Source: Rosa chinensis (lineage: Eukaryota; Streptophyta; Magnoliopsida; Rosales; Rosaceae). Taken from it: DNA of 64,000 nucleotides. Location of the stretch: the NCBI RefSeq assembly GCF_002994745.2, contig NC_037094.1, positions 65,068,989-65,132,988 on the forward strand, written 5' to 3'. The notes below the pieces were generated by a model, which worked only from the letters and a program-made list of their open reading frames with translations, had not been told where the DNA came from and did no database searches. The translations under genes were made by a program, and so were the position numbers. This document shows positions 12,273-23,383 of the stretch, piece after piece (the first letter of the stretch is position 1; each line of letters starts with the position of its first letter).

Positions 12273-12386
12273 CTGATCAGTTTCTTCCCATCAAACATAG
12301 CATCAGGTCTCACAAAAAAGAGGTCTTTCCCATTTGGGAATTTCCACGGTGTAATGCAACCATCGAAAAGATACACATCTGCCTCA
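12273..12386 (-). pseudogene. Captured exon, source unknown (inner CACTA)
   Basis: An open minus-strand stretch with acceptor TTGCAG and donor GTTGTT reads EADVYLFDGCITPWKFP and NGKDLFFVRPDAMFDGKK. Codon use looks coding. I cannot name the protein. It sits between the RecQ-like exon (upstream on this strand) and the ARF exon (downstream). Confidence 0.5.
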
Positions 12387-12612
12387 CTGCAACCCAACAA
12401 ATTCAATTACCATTAGAATAAAAATCTCGACTTTTCATTTCCATATGCAAGTTCAGCTACACATTCAGTAACCCATTAGAACAAAAATCTCAACTTTTCA
12501 TTTCCATATGCAAATTTAGCTACAAATTCAATGACCCATTAGAATAAAAAAAGTCAAAGTTTCATCAGCCTTATCTAAATTCATCTCAAACCTGCAAATC
12601 AGTGCAACGTAC

Positions 12613-12755
12613 CTGCCACAAAGACTTGCCACTTCCAGTAGCCATGACAATCAAACAGTCCCTTTCTGCTATAATTTTCTCAATCACTTTCTTTTGGTAT
12701 GCCTCTTTCATTCCAACCTCCTCAAACTCCAATTCAAAACACAAACCGTAATATC
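12613..12755 (-). pseudogene. Captured RecQ-type helicase exon with Walker A (inner CACTA)
   Basis: The minus strand encodes MKEAYQKKVIEKIIAERDCL followed by IVMATGSGKSLWQ and a GTACGT donor. The ATGSGKS motif I and the preceding Gln-containing segment match RecQ-family DNA helicases. The usual SLCYQ is altered to SLWQ, consistent with a small deletion. The upstream edge is approximate (about 12755, in-frame stop upstream). It is a fragment without motifs Ia-VI. Confidence 0.7.
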
Positions 12756-13081
12756 AAAACCATCATACCGGTTTCACAAAAGCTTGAAACTTTTCATGAT
12801 TATTGAATTGGGTATCCACAAATATTATCAATAGAAACTAAAATAGAACTAATTGATTTGTCTGAAATCCTTTCCAATTTCATAGAAGACAGAAACACAT
12901 ATCTTAGCAGAAAAAGCCCTATCATCTCAAAACAAAAGAAAAATTGCAGAAAAAAGAGGAACGAGGTAGCCAGGGCTTCGCCAAGTTATGTCATGAAACA
13001 AAACTAATAAATAATAATTGGTGAATCTTCACAATTCGAACAACTATCAAGACTAGATATTAAATCTCGTCGGAGACTTAC

Positions 13082-13270
13082 CATTGAATCGAACAATATG
13101 GAGGTTGCTGGTTACAGCCTTGCTCATTGTGTTCCGTGTTCGGGACTCGAGAGTGCTCCAAGTCTCCAACCCCGAGTTCGGCGGTGGCCGGTGGGGCTTG
13201 AAAGGCTGGAGGCAGAGCTCGGAGACCGGAGATGGGTTGCTGGTTACAGCCTTGCAGGTTGCTGCGTTCT
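13082..13270 (-). other. GC-rich leader/first exon-like segment of inner CACTA
   Basis: A GC-rich minus-strand segment ends at a perfect donor (CAATG then GTAAGT, 13082/13081). An ATG at 13127 would give MSKAVTSNLHIVRFN before the donor. The phrase GGCTGTAACCAGCAACC occurs twice within it. Together with a CT-rich stretch at 13830-13960 it may be the promoter-proximal part of the chimeric minus-strand transcript. No homology recognised. Confidence 0.35.
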
Positions 13271-13300
13271 GTGAAATGGACCAGAGATAGGTTAGATCGA

Positions 13301-13337
<37 letters not shown>

Positions 13338-14413
13338 CGAAAATTTCAGAAAACCCAAACATAGATTTCATATACCCAAACATCCAATCAATAAACCCAA
13401 ACATAGATTTCATATACCCAATGTCCCGATCAATAAGAAGAGAAAATTTCAGAAAACCCAATAGAAAAAATGAGGAACTGAATCTCAGGCATCAGATATA
13501 GAGTCATGGAGGCTGAAGATTGAGGGGGAGGAGCACTATTGGAGAGGAGTCAGAGCCTTAGATTCTGAATAACCATAAACCATCCCCAAATCCATAAACC
13601 AGAATAAAACCCAATTCTATTTCAATCACCCCATCTCTAAATCGTTACCAATTCGATATCCCAAAGAAACCCTAAAACCCCAAATCAATATCCCAAGGAA
13701 GCACTAAAACCCAACACAAATCAAGGTCGAAACACTAAGACGAAGAATAAGACTTACCGTGAAATCGAAGAACTCCACCAACAGTGTCTTCTTGACCTAG
13801 ATCGGGGAGAGGTTGATGAGACTCTTCTGTGTAGAAAACCTAGATCAGGGAGAGAATAACCATAATTGGGAAAGGGAAAGAATGTCTCTGATTAGGGGAG
13901 AAGAACCAAAAGGGGAGCTGAAGTTGCCCGGGGTCTAGCTCAGGGAGAAGGAAAGAAGGTTTCGGTTTTTTTGACTGAGTGTTGAGAAAACTCGGGGTAT
14001 AGGCATTTAGTTCACATTAAGTTTTAGTTCAACCAAAAACTTTTTTTTGTCTAGATAAGGATAAATAATTTTTCCATTTACTCAGACAACAGAATCTGTT
14101 GTCTGAATTTTCTAAATTATAACAAACTTGAAAAAGTTGAATTGGTGTTGATTTTGATACCATTTAGACGACATAAATAGTTAAATCTGTTGTTTGAAGA
14201 CGTTCAAAAAAATCAGACAACAGAAAAAACGTCTTCTGTTGTTTGAGGGGTATGGTATGAAGCATTTTTTGACATAGTGCCAAGTCATTAACAAAATAGC
14301 AAGTAAACAGAAATTTGCCTAAATGTGAGATACCCTTGTTGCATGAATTCAATGGTAGTGCAAAAGAGAGTGGGATGGATGTCCATTGAGGTATATAGTA
14401 AGCTCAACATTTC

Positions 14414-14418
<5 letters not shown>

Positions 14419-14459
<41 letters not shown>
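14419..14459. repeat. (AT)n microsatellite
   Basis: About 20 AT units in the outer CACTA, right of the inner element. Confidence 0.95.
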
Positions 14460-14462
<3 letters not shown>

Positions 14463-15179
14463 TTTATAGCGCTCTCCTCAAGTAATCTATCTCATTTAAA
14501 TGGTAGGAGGAAAGACGCCTATTATATGTTGCAATGACTCTGCTCGAACAGAACTTTTCATGCTTTATGTTTTGACGGATTCCAATTGGTAGGTCTGTTT
14601 TAGCTTAAGGCTTTATCATACTTTTATCTATTTATATATTTTTTCTAGTTTGGTCACAGTATTACAACAAATATATTCATGCAATCTGTCTGTGCCTAGT
14701 TTTTTTATAGTAACTTTTTCAGCATTGTTGACCTTTGACTCGATTAATCATAATTAAGGACTTAAATATCCCAGAAAGGTATAGTTAAGTTAACCAACAG
14801 ATTGTGTTATGGATGTTAGGATAGGAATGTCTTGTAAGCTCACTGTCTTTTTGTCCTTCCCTTTTCCTTTCCTTTCTTTCCTTCTGTTTTTCTTGTTATA
14901 GCTAATTGTTCATTTCATTTTATTTGTAGGTGAATACAGAAGAACAAATGGGATATAAGTATGGCGAGGCTTGCTTTCGTTTATGTACCATTTACACCTA
15001 AATTTTTGTTTTATTTCGACATGTTATGCATAGAAATACTTGGGATGTTGTTATGTACTTTGAGCATCAATTTAATCAAAATTTATTTACTTACGATATG
15101 TATTCTCATTAGATTTCCTAGCAATAATTACATGTCATTTTATATTATAAAAATGAAGTCATATAAGAAGTAATACATC

Positions 15180-15936
15180 AGTTCTAAAAGAAAAAATTGA
15201 TGTCCCATAAGCCAGTGGATAACAAAATATTAAGTAAGAAACGATGTAACACAACCCAATGAACATCGACTTATTAAGTAAGAAATGATGTAAAACAACC
15301 CAATGGACACCGAGTTATTAAGTAAGAAACGATGTAAAACAACGCAATGGACATCGACATTGTGTAAGAAACGATGTAAAACAAATCAATGGACATCGAT
15401 TTATTAAATGAAAAACAATGTCTAGTATAAGTATGAACATCGGTGCCAATCTCAAAAACTGATGTTTAATATAAAAATGGACATCACTTCATAAAAGGAA
15501 ACGATGTTTAATAGAATAATGAACATCAGTCGATTAATACAAAAGAATGTAGATTCAATCTTAAATAGTGTGATATATGACAAGTACCCATAAAGCTTAT
15601 AAACAGCAGGCAAACTTTAAAAACACCGATGTGTAAGAGAATATAACACATCGTTTCTAGAATGAGTAACGATGTTAGAATGAATACTAGTGCTGTTGGA
15701 CCTATATTTTGTTAAGCATTAAATGCATAAATATGAAGGTTTAACAATATCTAAAAACACTAATTTGTGATCATAATAGCAGTTTAACATCGATTCTGGA
15801 ACATAATCCGATGTTTATTATTATATAGGACATCGGTTAAAAACCGATGTCTATTTTTTTCCAATCTTTTACATCACCCACTAACACATGTGTACAAATT
15901 TTTTTTTACATCGGTTTCTGGCCGATGTATATGAGG
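15180..15936. repeat. Right subterminal repeat region of outer CACTA
   Basis: Motifs ACATCG and CGATGT recur many times in both orientations up to the TIR. Between about 15228 and 15410 a 43-45 base unit (ATTAAGTAAGAAACGATGTA...) is repeated four to five times. Subterminal short repeats of this sort are transposase-binding sites in En/Spm elements. The left end has a shorter cluster (5490-5615) with the same motif. Confidence 0.8.
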
Positions 15937-15951
15937 AAAATTCTAGTAGTG
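15937..15951 (-). repeat. Right TIR of outer CACTA
   Basis: AAAATTCTAGTAGTG, the exact reverse complement of the left TIR, followed by TSD TGA. Confidence 0.95.
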
Positions 15952-17195
15952 TGACAAGAAGATACGCTTTCTTGGGCTTAATTACTTTTTCAGAAACGAT
16001 GAGCTGCGCCAGCGCTGTGAAGACGACATCAATTTCAGGTGTGTGTATATGGCCACGAAGTGAAGCGACTGATGCAAGAAGCACATGCCGGTGTATGTGG
16101 AGCTCATCAAGCGGGTCCTAAGATGTGTTGGCTGATCCGGAGACATGGTTATTATTGGCCCAGTATTTTATAGGATTGCATCGCGTTCGCGAAGGGTTGC
16201 CAAGATTGCCAGGCACACGGACCAGTCCAGCACATTCCCAATATACCCATGCAACCTATTATAAAGCCTTGGCCTGCGCAAGGTAGGGCATTAGCTCTGA
16301 TTGGGATGATCCATCCTCATTCATCTCTCCAGCACAAGTTCATCATTGTCGCTACAGACTTCTTTACTAAGTGTGTAGAGGCTGAGCCTTTGAAGGAGGC
16401 CTCAGGTGCCACCATTTGACAATTTATCTTTCAAAATATTATTTGCAAGTTTGGTGTTCCGGAGGTGCTGGTCTCAGACGGGGGGGCAGCATTTATGGGA
16501 CGCAATATGCAAGAGCTTGTGGCTAACTTGGGTATCTAGTTTATCCACTCTACCCCTTACTATGCTCAATTCAATGGCCAAGCAGAGGCCAGTAACAAAA
16601 TTATCATCACGTTGCTGAAGAAGATGCTCGCAGAGAATCCTTGTCAGTGGCATGAAACATTGTATGAGACACTATGGGCTTATCGCACTTCCAAGCGGAA
16701 CCCTACAGCCACCACACCCTATGCTTTAATGTTTGGCCACGATGCAATTCTCCCTTTGGAAATCAATGTTCAATCCCTATGCGTCCAGGATCAACATCAT
16801 TTGATTATGTCTAGGCTATGTGGCAGGAGCATGAAGATCTTAGCAACAAGCGCTTAGAGGCTTTGGACAGCTTAGTGATGGAAAAGCAACGCATTGCTAG
16901 CTCCTATGATAAGAGGACACGCGGGCGCAACTACAAGGAGGGTGACCTTGTGTGGAAAGGAGTCCTGCCACTCGGCGAGAAGTTGACCGACCGTGGTAAA
17001 TGGACTCCGCACTGGGAAGCACCCTTTATGGTTCACCGAATTCTCGATCGCGGGGCTTTTCACCTTAAGGATTTGGACGGCCAACTCCATCGCAACCCAA
17101 TCAATGGTAGGTTCTTGAAGAAATATTACCCAAGTGTCTGGGCATTTGAAGATCCCCCAGATCCACCTATTCCTGGGACAAGGGGGCAAACATAG
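15952..17195 (+). pseudogene. int: Tat integrase, multiple stops
   Basis: The segment picks up pol exactly after the outer CACTA. It has an HHCC zinc-binding region (HAGVCGAHQAG, then CQDCQAHG), the catalytic core with ATDFFTKCVEAE, VLVSDGGAAFMG and FNGQAEASNK (D, D, E), and a C-terminal region with DLVWKGVLP and GKWTPHWEAPFMV. In-frame stops interrupt the core, for example near 16170, 16417 and 16540, and frames change near 15960-16100 and 16820. The end is at about 17195. Not functional. Confidence 0.88.
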
Positions 17196-18540
17196 TCTTA
17201 CTGTGTTCACGTCCTCCCTTCCACTTAGGCCTCCTCAGTGGCCCCATTCTCATGTATTCGCTTCACCTTATAAGACTGGGGGGGGCAACATTCTATGCCT
17301 ACAGGCCTTGTATTCGCGGCCTTGTTTTCTCTGATTGTTCTTTTGTTTTCTCCGATTTCATGTAAATTTGAGAAATTTGTTCAATTATTTTGACAATAAG
17401 TGTTAAGAGTGTGAGCACGTTTAACATGGCCTATACCAGAGGCCTTACTATATTATAGAAAAAGTAGCGAAAGAAATATGATTGTATTCATAAAGTGGCT
17501 TTGCAGCCAAAAGCAATACAAGTACATTCGCAAAGGTTACATTTGCAAGTCTACAAAGCCAAAAGTGGCTGGAATATTGTACTTCAGATCTTCTAAGAGC
17601 TTCTGGGTTGTCTGTTAGGAGGGCAGTCAGATGGTCACTCTTCCTCTTGCTCTCTTCACCCTCCTCAGATCTGAGCTGCAGCTGCTATCGTCTGTACTGC
17701 AAGGAGAGGGAAGGAAATAATCCATCACAATACTTCCAGTTGGTTATCCTCCGGGATGAAGGTGGTCATCAGAGGAAAGTGCAGCCCAGTTGCCCCATCT
17801 CCCTCCAGGACAAAATGAAAGTTAGATCCGTTAAGTCTAGGAGGTAGGGCGTCGAAGAAGAGCGTACGGCCTTGGGTGGCCTCCCACCCTTCTTCAATTT
17901 GCTCCGCGCAAGGAAACCTAAGGAGAAGGAATCCTCAAAATGGTATCCCGCGTTAGGAGCGCAGCGTGTTCTTCAGCCTAACTGAAACCGGTGAATCCCA
18001 TCCAGACTTTCTGAGGCCAAAGACATATGGTTAGACTTGAGATTAGGCCGTAAGGACTACCCAGGAATTGAGATTAAGCCATAAAGCCTAAGAGCTAGAA
18101 GTTGAGAGCGGAATTGTGAGAAGAAGATTTCAGGAAGGAAAGGAAGAGAAGTAGGGCTTGCAAGGCTATTTCTGGGTAAGCCATGGTTGTAGGTATTTCA
18201 CTTCTACAAGTACAGATATTTATAGGGCCAACCTCAGTGGCCTCAGCCCTTTGATAGATGGTTGAAGTAGATTCAACGCCATCAATAGAGCCATCAATAA
18301 GAATTGAATGCGGTGATCTCGGAAAATTGAAGACGCATGGGAAACGGAACGGTCTTCAAGGAGGTAACCGCTTTGTTTCGAGATTATCTTTTAAAACCGT
18401 TTTAATGTGCCATTAAGGCAGAGTTAAACACTGTATTGCCTACAAAATTTGAAGTAGTATTTGGGCCAATAAAGTGGGCTAAATAACTAAATAATATTAA
18501 TATTAATATTGTTCATACAAAACAATGCGCCTAATACTAG
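17196..18540 (+). other. Non-coding spacer of the Tat element after integrase
   Basis: No coding homology is seen on either strand. A G-rich tract (ACTGGGGGGGGCAAC at about 17276-17290) looks like an internal polypurine tract of the type found after integrase in Tat elements. The rest is AT-rich, with short open frames that I regard as chance. Confidence 0.5.
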
Positions 18541-18544
18541 AGGC

Positions 18545-21500
18545 CTAAAGTCCCCGGCCCGCATAAGTTAGACGCATAAAATGCTCATCCAGGCAAAAGC
18601 CAGTGTCAGCAGCGGCTTGTTCAGCTTGTTGTACTTCTCCACGAGCGTGGGCCACGTTTTGAGACAGTGTCTCAGAAACGGCTAAGGGTTGCTCCAGTTG
18701 AGGCTCCTCATGGGCGAGCCTGGCCGTCACAGGGGCTAGTTGGGCCTGGAGTTCCTGGATTTGAGACTGAAGGTGATTCTCCGTGAGTCTCAAGTCTCTA
18801 ATAAGGGTAGCCCGCTCACCCAAAAAGTCACGCAGGTTGTCCATCTGTTGGGTAAGGGCTTGATAATGGGCTTGGACATGTCTGGCCTGCGCCGTCGCAG
18901 CCGTTTTCTCATTAAGCCACCTGGGGAGATCATCTAGTAGCTTGTCTATGTCGCGGAACTGGGCTTCAGTGATGGCTCCCTCGCGGAGAAGAACTCGGAG
19001 GTACTCTAAAGCTCTTGCGGGCGCGCCTGGCGTCAGAATGTCAGGTCCCAGGAGACGACGAAGGCCTTCTTTAGCATCATCTACAACTCCAGGGGGAGTC
19101 ACTTCAAGCATGCGAGCCAACCGCTCTAATCTGGACGGAGGAGCTTGTTGAGGTGCAGGAACAGCGACAGGGGCCTCAAGAGGCTCCGCGACAGGAGCTG
19201 CCACTGGCACTGGCTTGGGGTTCATACCTTCCTCTACTTCGAGTACTTCGGGGGCATGGGGGGTAGGTTCCTAGTCAGCCACATTTTCGCCAACTGGCCC
19301 AGTGGGGTTTTGGCCAACTATTGCCTCGGTAGCGACAGCCATCTCCTCGTTTTGAACGGAGTTCTGACCCTAAAAAGCAATGTTAGAATATCAGAGAGTC
19401 AGGACGAGGGGCCAAATTAAAGGTGACTATGAGAAGATATACCTCTTCAACAATGGGCTGGCGAGGAGCTTCAGAAGCAATAAGAAGGTTAGGGGTCTCT
19501 GCTACCATTTGTTCCTGGACAACCTAGACAGTGTCTGGAACCGAATCAGGCTGTACTTGTTCCAGGAGGTGAGTTGCAGTTGGCTGCTCGTGAGGGCTGT
19601 CTAGAGGTGGCATTCTTTCCTCAGCCTCAGGCGAGCTATCATCTAGAATCTACACTGGCACTAGAGTCAACTGCGAGTCACTAGCAGTATTGACAAGAGG
19701 TGAAGGGTTGGCTAAATCAGGTGGTGCTTGAGCATGTGAAGAGGATTCTCCTCCGCTAGCAGCAGACAATCCTTCCCTAATTTGCCTTGAGGGGCCTGTG
19801 GATCTGTGACGAACCTGCAAGCGAGGAGTGTTATGGGTTCAGACATAAGAATAGAACAAAGATTGCAGTGATTGCTATAGGTATGTATTACCAGTCAATC
19901 AGCGAGTGGTTCGTCTTCTGCCCATGGGTCAGTCCGGGAGTTGGAATGACTGCGCTTTCAGGCTAGAGCGACTGCAATCTATTAAAGATTTAGGAAATCA
20001 CATTAGACTTTGAAAAAAAAACATCAAGATAATGGACTCTATGAAGAACTCCTTACTGTTTGTGGGTCATCATCAGAAGAAGAATCTTCGATTTTAGGCT
20101 TCGTCACTATTGCTTTTTGTTTCGCGGCCTGACCAGTGGCTGGAGTAGCATCAACTGTTTGATTACCGGGAGGCGGCATACTTCTCCACTGCAAATAAAA
20201 TATGAGTTAGGGGAATAAAAGGAGGAGAATGAAGAACCTGCTAAGAAAATTACTTCTTGAGAGGGCTCGCAGATTACGATTCAGGCTTGAGCAGGACGCG
20301 GGGCTCGCACGGGTCGCAGAGCCGACACAAATTGAGAAGGTTGTGCTTCGTCCTCAGGGAAGTGAGCAAGCCGCTCGGTATTAGCTTCATAGGGATACCT
20401 CAAGTCTTGAAAAAGGGCCGCGAAGAGTTCATCATCCCGCTGTCTCAAACAGTTGACAGAGACTTTTGACCACCATTGGTGGTAGTCCTCGGCGACGCCA
20501 TCAACTGGAGCTATCTTGTTGGCCCAGTTAGGAAGGTCGACCAGCGCGAGCATGCTTTAGGGTGGTGGAGGCCCGGTTGTGGGGCCAATTCTGCGCTAGG
20601 AGATGTTGTAGTTCCAAGCATCATAGAGGGGGAATGGCACCAGCTGGATCAGGCCAAGTTGGCAGGCGAAGTGATTGGGGGCATAGAGCTCGTAACTGAG
20701 TTCATTAGCTGCAAGCCTGATATCTGAGCAGGAGATCGTGCGGTGAAAAGCCAAACGTGCGCGATCATTGTAATTAGGATGCCCAGGAAGGAACCCATTT
20801 CAAGCAGAGGCGGGAATCTTCTATCAAGCACCAGATCCGAATACGGCATTTTGTCCAAAAGGTACAGATAGGAGAAACATTCAGAATAAGGTGGGGATGT
20901 GTACCTTGCTCGCGGCATAGCCATTGACCAAGAAACTCATCGGCCTGTAGGAGCGGTGGAATGTCTTCTCGGCGAAAATACAGGAGGTAAGTTTGTCTCA
21001 AAAGGATGCATGGTGGCTTGATACAGAGTGCGATAGAGAGCGCCTAGTACTGGTTGTCCGAGCCCTACGGGGCGGCCGTTGTAGAGGGCCGTGGCCAGAA
21101 AAGTCCAAGGACCAGCGGGTTTGTTGGTAGAAGTACAAAAAATGAATTTGCAGAGCCAATACTCCAGGAAAGCAATTCCACCGGTCGCATTGTGCTCTTT
21201 ACGGTAATGGGTCAGCCACCGTGGCCAGTTTGAGCCATTGTCAAGGCGAATGTGACAGAGTCAAATTGACCATGCACATAGGGTTCACCGTCGATGGGTA
21301 GCCCAATGATGGTGAGAATGTATAGCAAAGTAATGCACATTTGGCCGAATCGAAAATAGAAAGTGTCGGTGGCGGTGTTCCAGAAACAAAGAAAGGCAGC
21401 CAACGGTGAGCGATTGCCACCGCGCGGAAGATGAAAACACAGATCGATGGTGTGGGTAATACTTGCTGCGTTCCAGCGAGCCAGATCTCGTGCTAGCGCT

Positions 21501-21842
21501 TCGCTATACCAAGAGCACTCCGCCACGCTGATGGTGGGCCAGTTCCCTATTTTGGCTCTGTGCAGATACGCGCCCCCGCTATTGAAATCTCCAGGGGTCC
21601 TTCGGAAGACCGGAATAGGTCGACGGATGGGTAGACCGTAGAGGGCGAGAGCGTCGTCTGGGATGAAATCTCGCGGTGAATGACCCAGTCCGGCATGATG
21701 GTTTGGGAGTCTGAGAAGCAGAGGTCTCTAGACGTTAGTATGAATGAAGCAGCGGGCACCGATACTGGTTCCCCAGGTGTGAGCGGCCTTCTCGTTGATT
21801 TCCTCCTCCTGATCGATGATCATTTTCTTAGGGGGAGCCATT
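18545..21842 (-). pseudogene. Antisense plant mobile domain (PMD) ORF carried by the Tat element
   Basis: On the strand opposite to gag-pol, a degenerate gene starts with MAPPKKMIIDQEEEINEKAA (ATG at 21842) and ends at 18545. The middle (about 21212-21526) has a plant mobile domain / aminotransferase-like signature: DTFYFRFGQMCITL followed by LPIDGEPYVHGQFD. The C-terminal 226-residue frame (19225-18545) is Pro/Ala-rich and then coiled-coil-like, with QMDNLRDFLGERATLI and heptad-rich segments. Several frames (21759, 21526, 20924, 20553) must be combined, so it has frameshifts and possibly introns. PMD proteins occur both as host genes (MAIN/MAIL) and inside transposons. Function in the element is unknown. 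Confidence 0.75.
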
Positions 21843-22091
21843 TCTGGCTTCTGAGAAGAAATAGTAAGGAACAAGAAGGTCTCTGGGTTTAAGAGAGACT
21901 GGAAAGTTTCTGATGTGACAGGTTTGAAGTGGCTGTGGGGTTTAAATAAGAAATTTTGTGAGGGAAACGATGCGACAAAAAGACGTTTTGCAAGTGAATG
22001 GACGCGATCCTTCATTAACGGCCTTGTTTCGGTCATCAAGCGTGTCATTTAAGTCCCCTTCAATCAGTTACATTTTTGCGGGCCTGATTTC

Positions 22092-22107
22092 GGGGCCTGG
22101 GGGGAAA
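22092..22107 (+). other. Polypurine tract of the plus-strand Tat element
   Basis: GGGGCCTGGGGGGAAA ends one base before the TG that opens the 3' LTR, the expected position for plus-strand DNA priming. Confidence 0.7.
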
Positions 22108-22758
22108 TGTTTGAGCCCAAAAGTAATTTTAGCAAGATCCCTTTAGGGGATTTAGCATAGCGGGCCTATACCTGAGGCCCAAAATAAAGTCTACGTGGGT
22201 TTGGGTTATAGCTTCACCCATTCCAAGATCCATAAGGAAAATGAGCCCTTATTGGAATCAGGTAGCGGAGATTGAATAGGAAACTTCAATCAATAATCCT
22301 TCTATGGCAAGGAGCAGTCGAAACCCTAAGGTATAAATACTAGGTTTCAAGGACGAAAAAGACACAACTCTTCAATCAACTAATCGCACAGATTATCAAA
22401 GCCTCTCCAGAGCAAACCTACCTGCAACCTAGTTGCAACCCAGTGAAGCTAAAGATAGGCTTTAGCAAACCCGTGCTTTCTCCAAACTTCTTAATGATTG
22501 CTCTGCTTAGTCCACAACACTAAGTATTGATTCGGGGAACGCAAGAGATCACAATCAAAGCCCTTACCAGTAAGGCAAGAAGTCCTTTTCCGAAAGGCAT
22601 AGAAAAGAACCTTGTGACGAGGTTGGTGCTCTCCTCGTCCACATCGTTTGATCAAGAAGTCAGGTCAAGGGACACCCCGACGACTGCACCCCACGGTGCT
22701 GACACACTCGCGCACTCAAAAGAGCAGTTTGCAACCAGACTGGTTTTGGAGCCAAACA
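22108..22758 (+). repeat. 3' LTR of the plus-strand Tat element
   Basis: It begins TGTTTGAGCC after the polypurine tract and ends GGAGCCAAACA, so the termini form a short inverted repeat (TGTTTG/CAAACA) with the canonical TG..CA. Length is 651 bp. A TATA box (TATAAATA, about 22332-22339) lies inside. The flanking five bases GATGT (22759-22763) would be the target duplication, but the partner lies outside the window. Confidence 0.8.
22332..22339 (+). promoter_or_regulatory. LTR TATA box
   Basis: TATAAATA is placed about 225 bases into the 3' LTR, consistent with the U3 core promoter. In a 3' LTR it could drive read-out into 22.8 kb and beyond. Confidence 0.5.
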
Positions 22759-22766
22759 GATGTGAT

Positions 22767-22947
22767 CATAAGTGATGAAAATTTTAAAATATATCATACA
22801 ATAATTGGCTAAAAGGCGAAGGGTTTGACAAGATTGATTAAAATTGGTAATGCAAAACTCTATCATAAGTGACGAGAATTTCAAAATATATCACACAATA
22901 GTTCATTGGAAAGCTAAGGGTTAGACAAGATTGATAGAAATTGGTAA
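22767..22947 (+). repeat. Tandem duplication of an about 90-base unit
   Basis: CATAAGTGATGAAAATTTTA... (22769 on) is repeated as CATAAGTGACGAGAATTTCA... (22864 on), both copies ending in a GACAAGATTGAT.AAAATTGGTAA-like stretch. The copies are diverged. It lies just outside the 3' LTR, in the DNA that the Tat element entered. Confidence 0.7.
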
Positions 22948-23383
22948 GTACAGAGATACCCATGATGAAATAAAAATAAGGGCACAAATAATTTAAGGTG
23001 TAAAGACCACGTAGATAAAATGAAAATTTTCCTTTAATGTTATATGATATCTAGTATAACAAAGAAAAATTTAAATTTTTAAGAACAATTAGTATTCGAG
23101 CCGAAGGCTTGGCCAACATGACATTTAATGTGGCTCAAGAAGATGTTCAAAGTGGTATTCAAAGAGAAATCATTAGCTTAAGATGCTACAGGTGAAGCGT
23201 TCGTTCATACGTAATTTCCACTCAAGTGGTGCAAAATGATAGGCTTAAGAAATATATTGTTCAAAGGACTTGTTATGTGAAGTGACTTAGAAGTTAGATG
23301 AAACAGTTTGAACGTGATTAACAAGAAATTACAAAAAACAATGCATGACCATTTGTGCATGACTCAAGGAATTCAATGATGGT

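Larger units (their letters stand above)
8734..14279. mobile_element. Inner CACTA element nested in the outer one
   Basis: Ends are CACTATGCCAAAAAA (8734-8748) and TTTTTTGACATAGTG (14265-14279), inverted repeats with one mismatch in 15. TSD CCA lies at 8731-8733 and 14280-14282. Length is 5546 bp. Subterminal regions are rich in CAGACGACAGA/TCTGTCGTCTGA-type motifs. No transposase is visible. The interior carries at least four exon-like pieces on the minus strand with canonical splice sites, two of them recognisable as ARF6/8 and RecQ-type helicase fragments. Confidence 0.95.
5466..15951. mobile_element. Outer CACTA (En/Spm) element, non-autonomous
   Basis: Terminal inverted repeats CACTACTAGAATTTT (5466-5480) and its reverse complement (15937-15951) are perfect over 15 bases. 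The 3-bp target duplication TGA lies at 5463-5465 and 15952-15954. The CACTA core ends and 3-bp TSD define the superfamily. Without the inner insertion the element is about 4.9 kb. I see no TnpD/TnpA-like coding. It carries a CT-rich leader-like region with a splice donor and one exon of SEC5, so it looks like a gene-capturing non-autonomous copy. ACATCG/CGATGT motifs crowd both ends as subterminal repeats. Confidence 0.95.
4744..22758 (+). mobile_element. Tat-lineage Ty3 LTR retrotransposon, host of three nested insertions
   Basis: The plus-strand element lacks its 5' LTR, gag, protease and RT in this window. It starts in the linker between RNase H and aRNase H (SQAIADFL), continues through aRNase H to 5465, is interrupted by a CACTA element (5466-15951), and resumes with integrase from 15952. 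Then come a long non-coding stretch, an antisense plant-mobile-domain ORF, a polypurine tract and a 3' LTR. The linker motif matches the equivalent place in the minus-strand copy, which shows where that copy inserted. Antisense extra ORFs between pol and the 3' LTR are known in Tat-lineage elements. Confidence 0.88.

Noticed and set aside
15228..15410. Regularly spaced repeats resembling a CRISPR array
   Set aside because: The 43-45 base units are repeats throughout without unique spacers, and they lie in the subterminal zone of a CACTA element in plant nuclear DNA.
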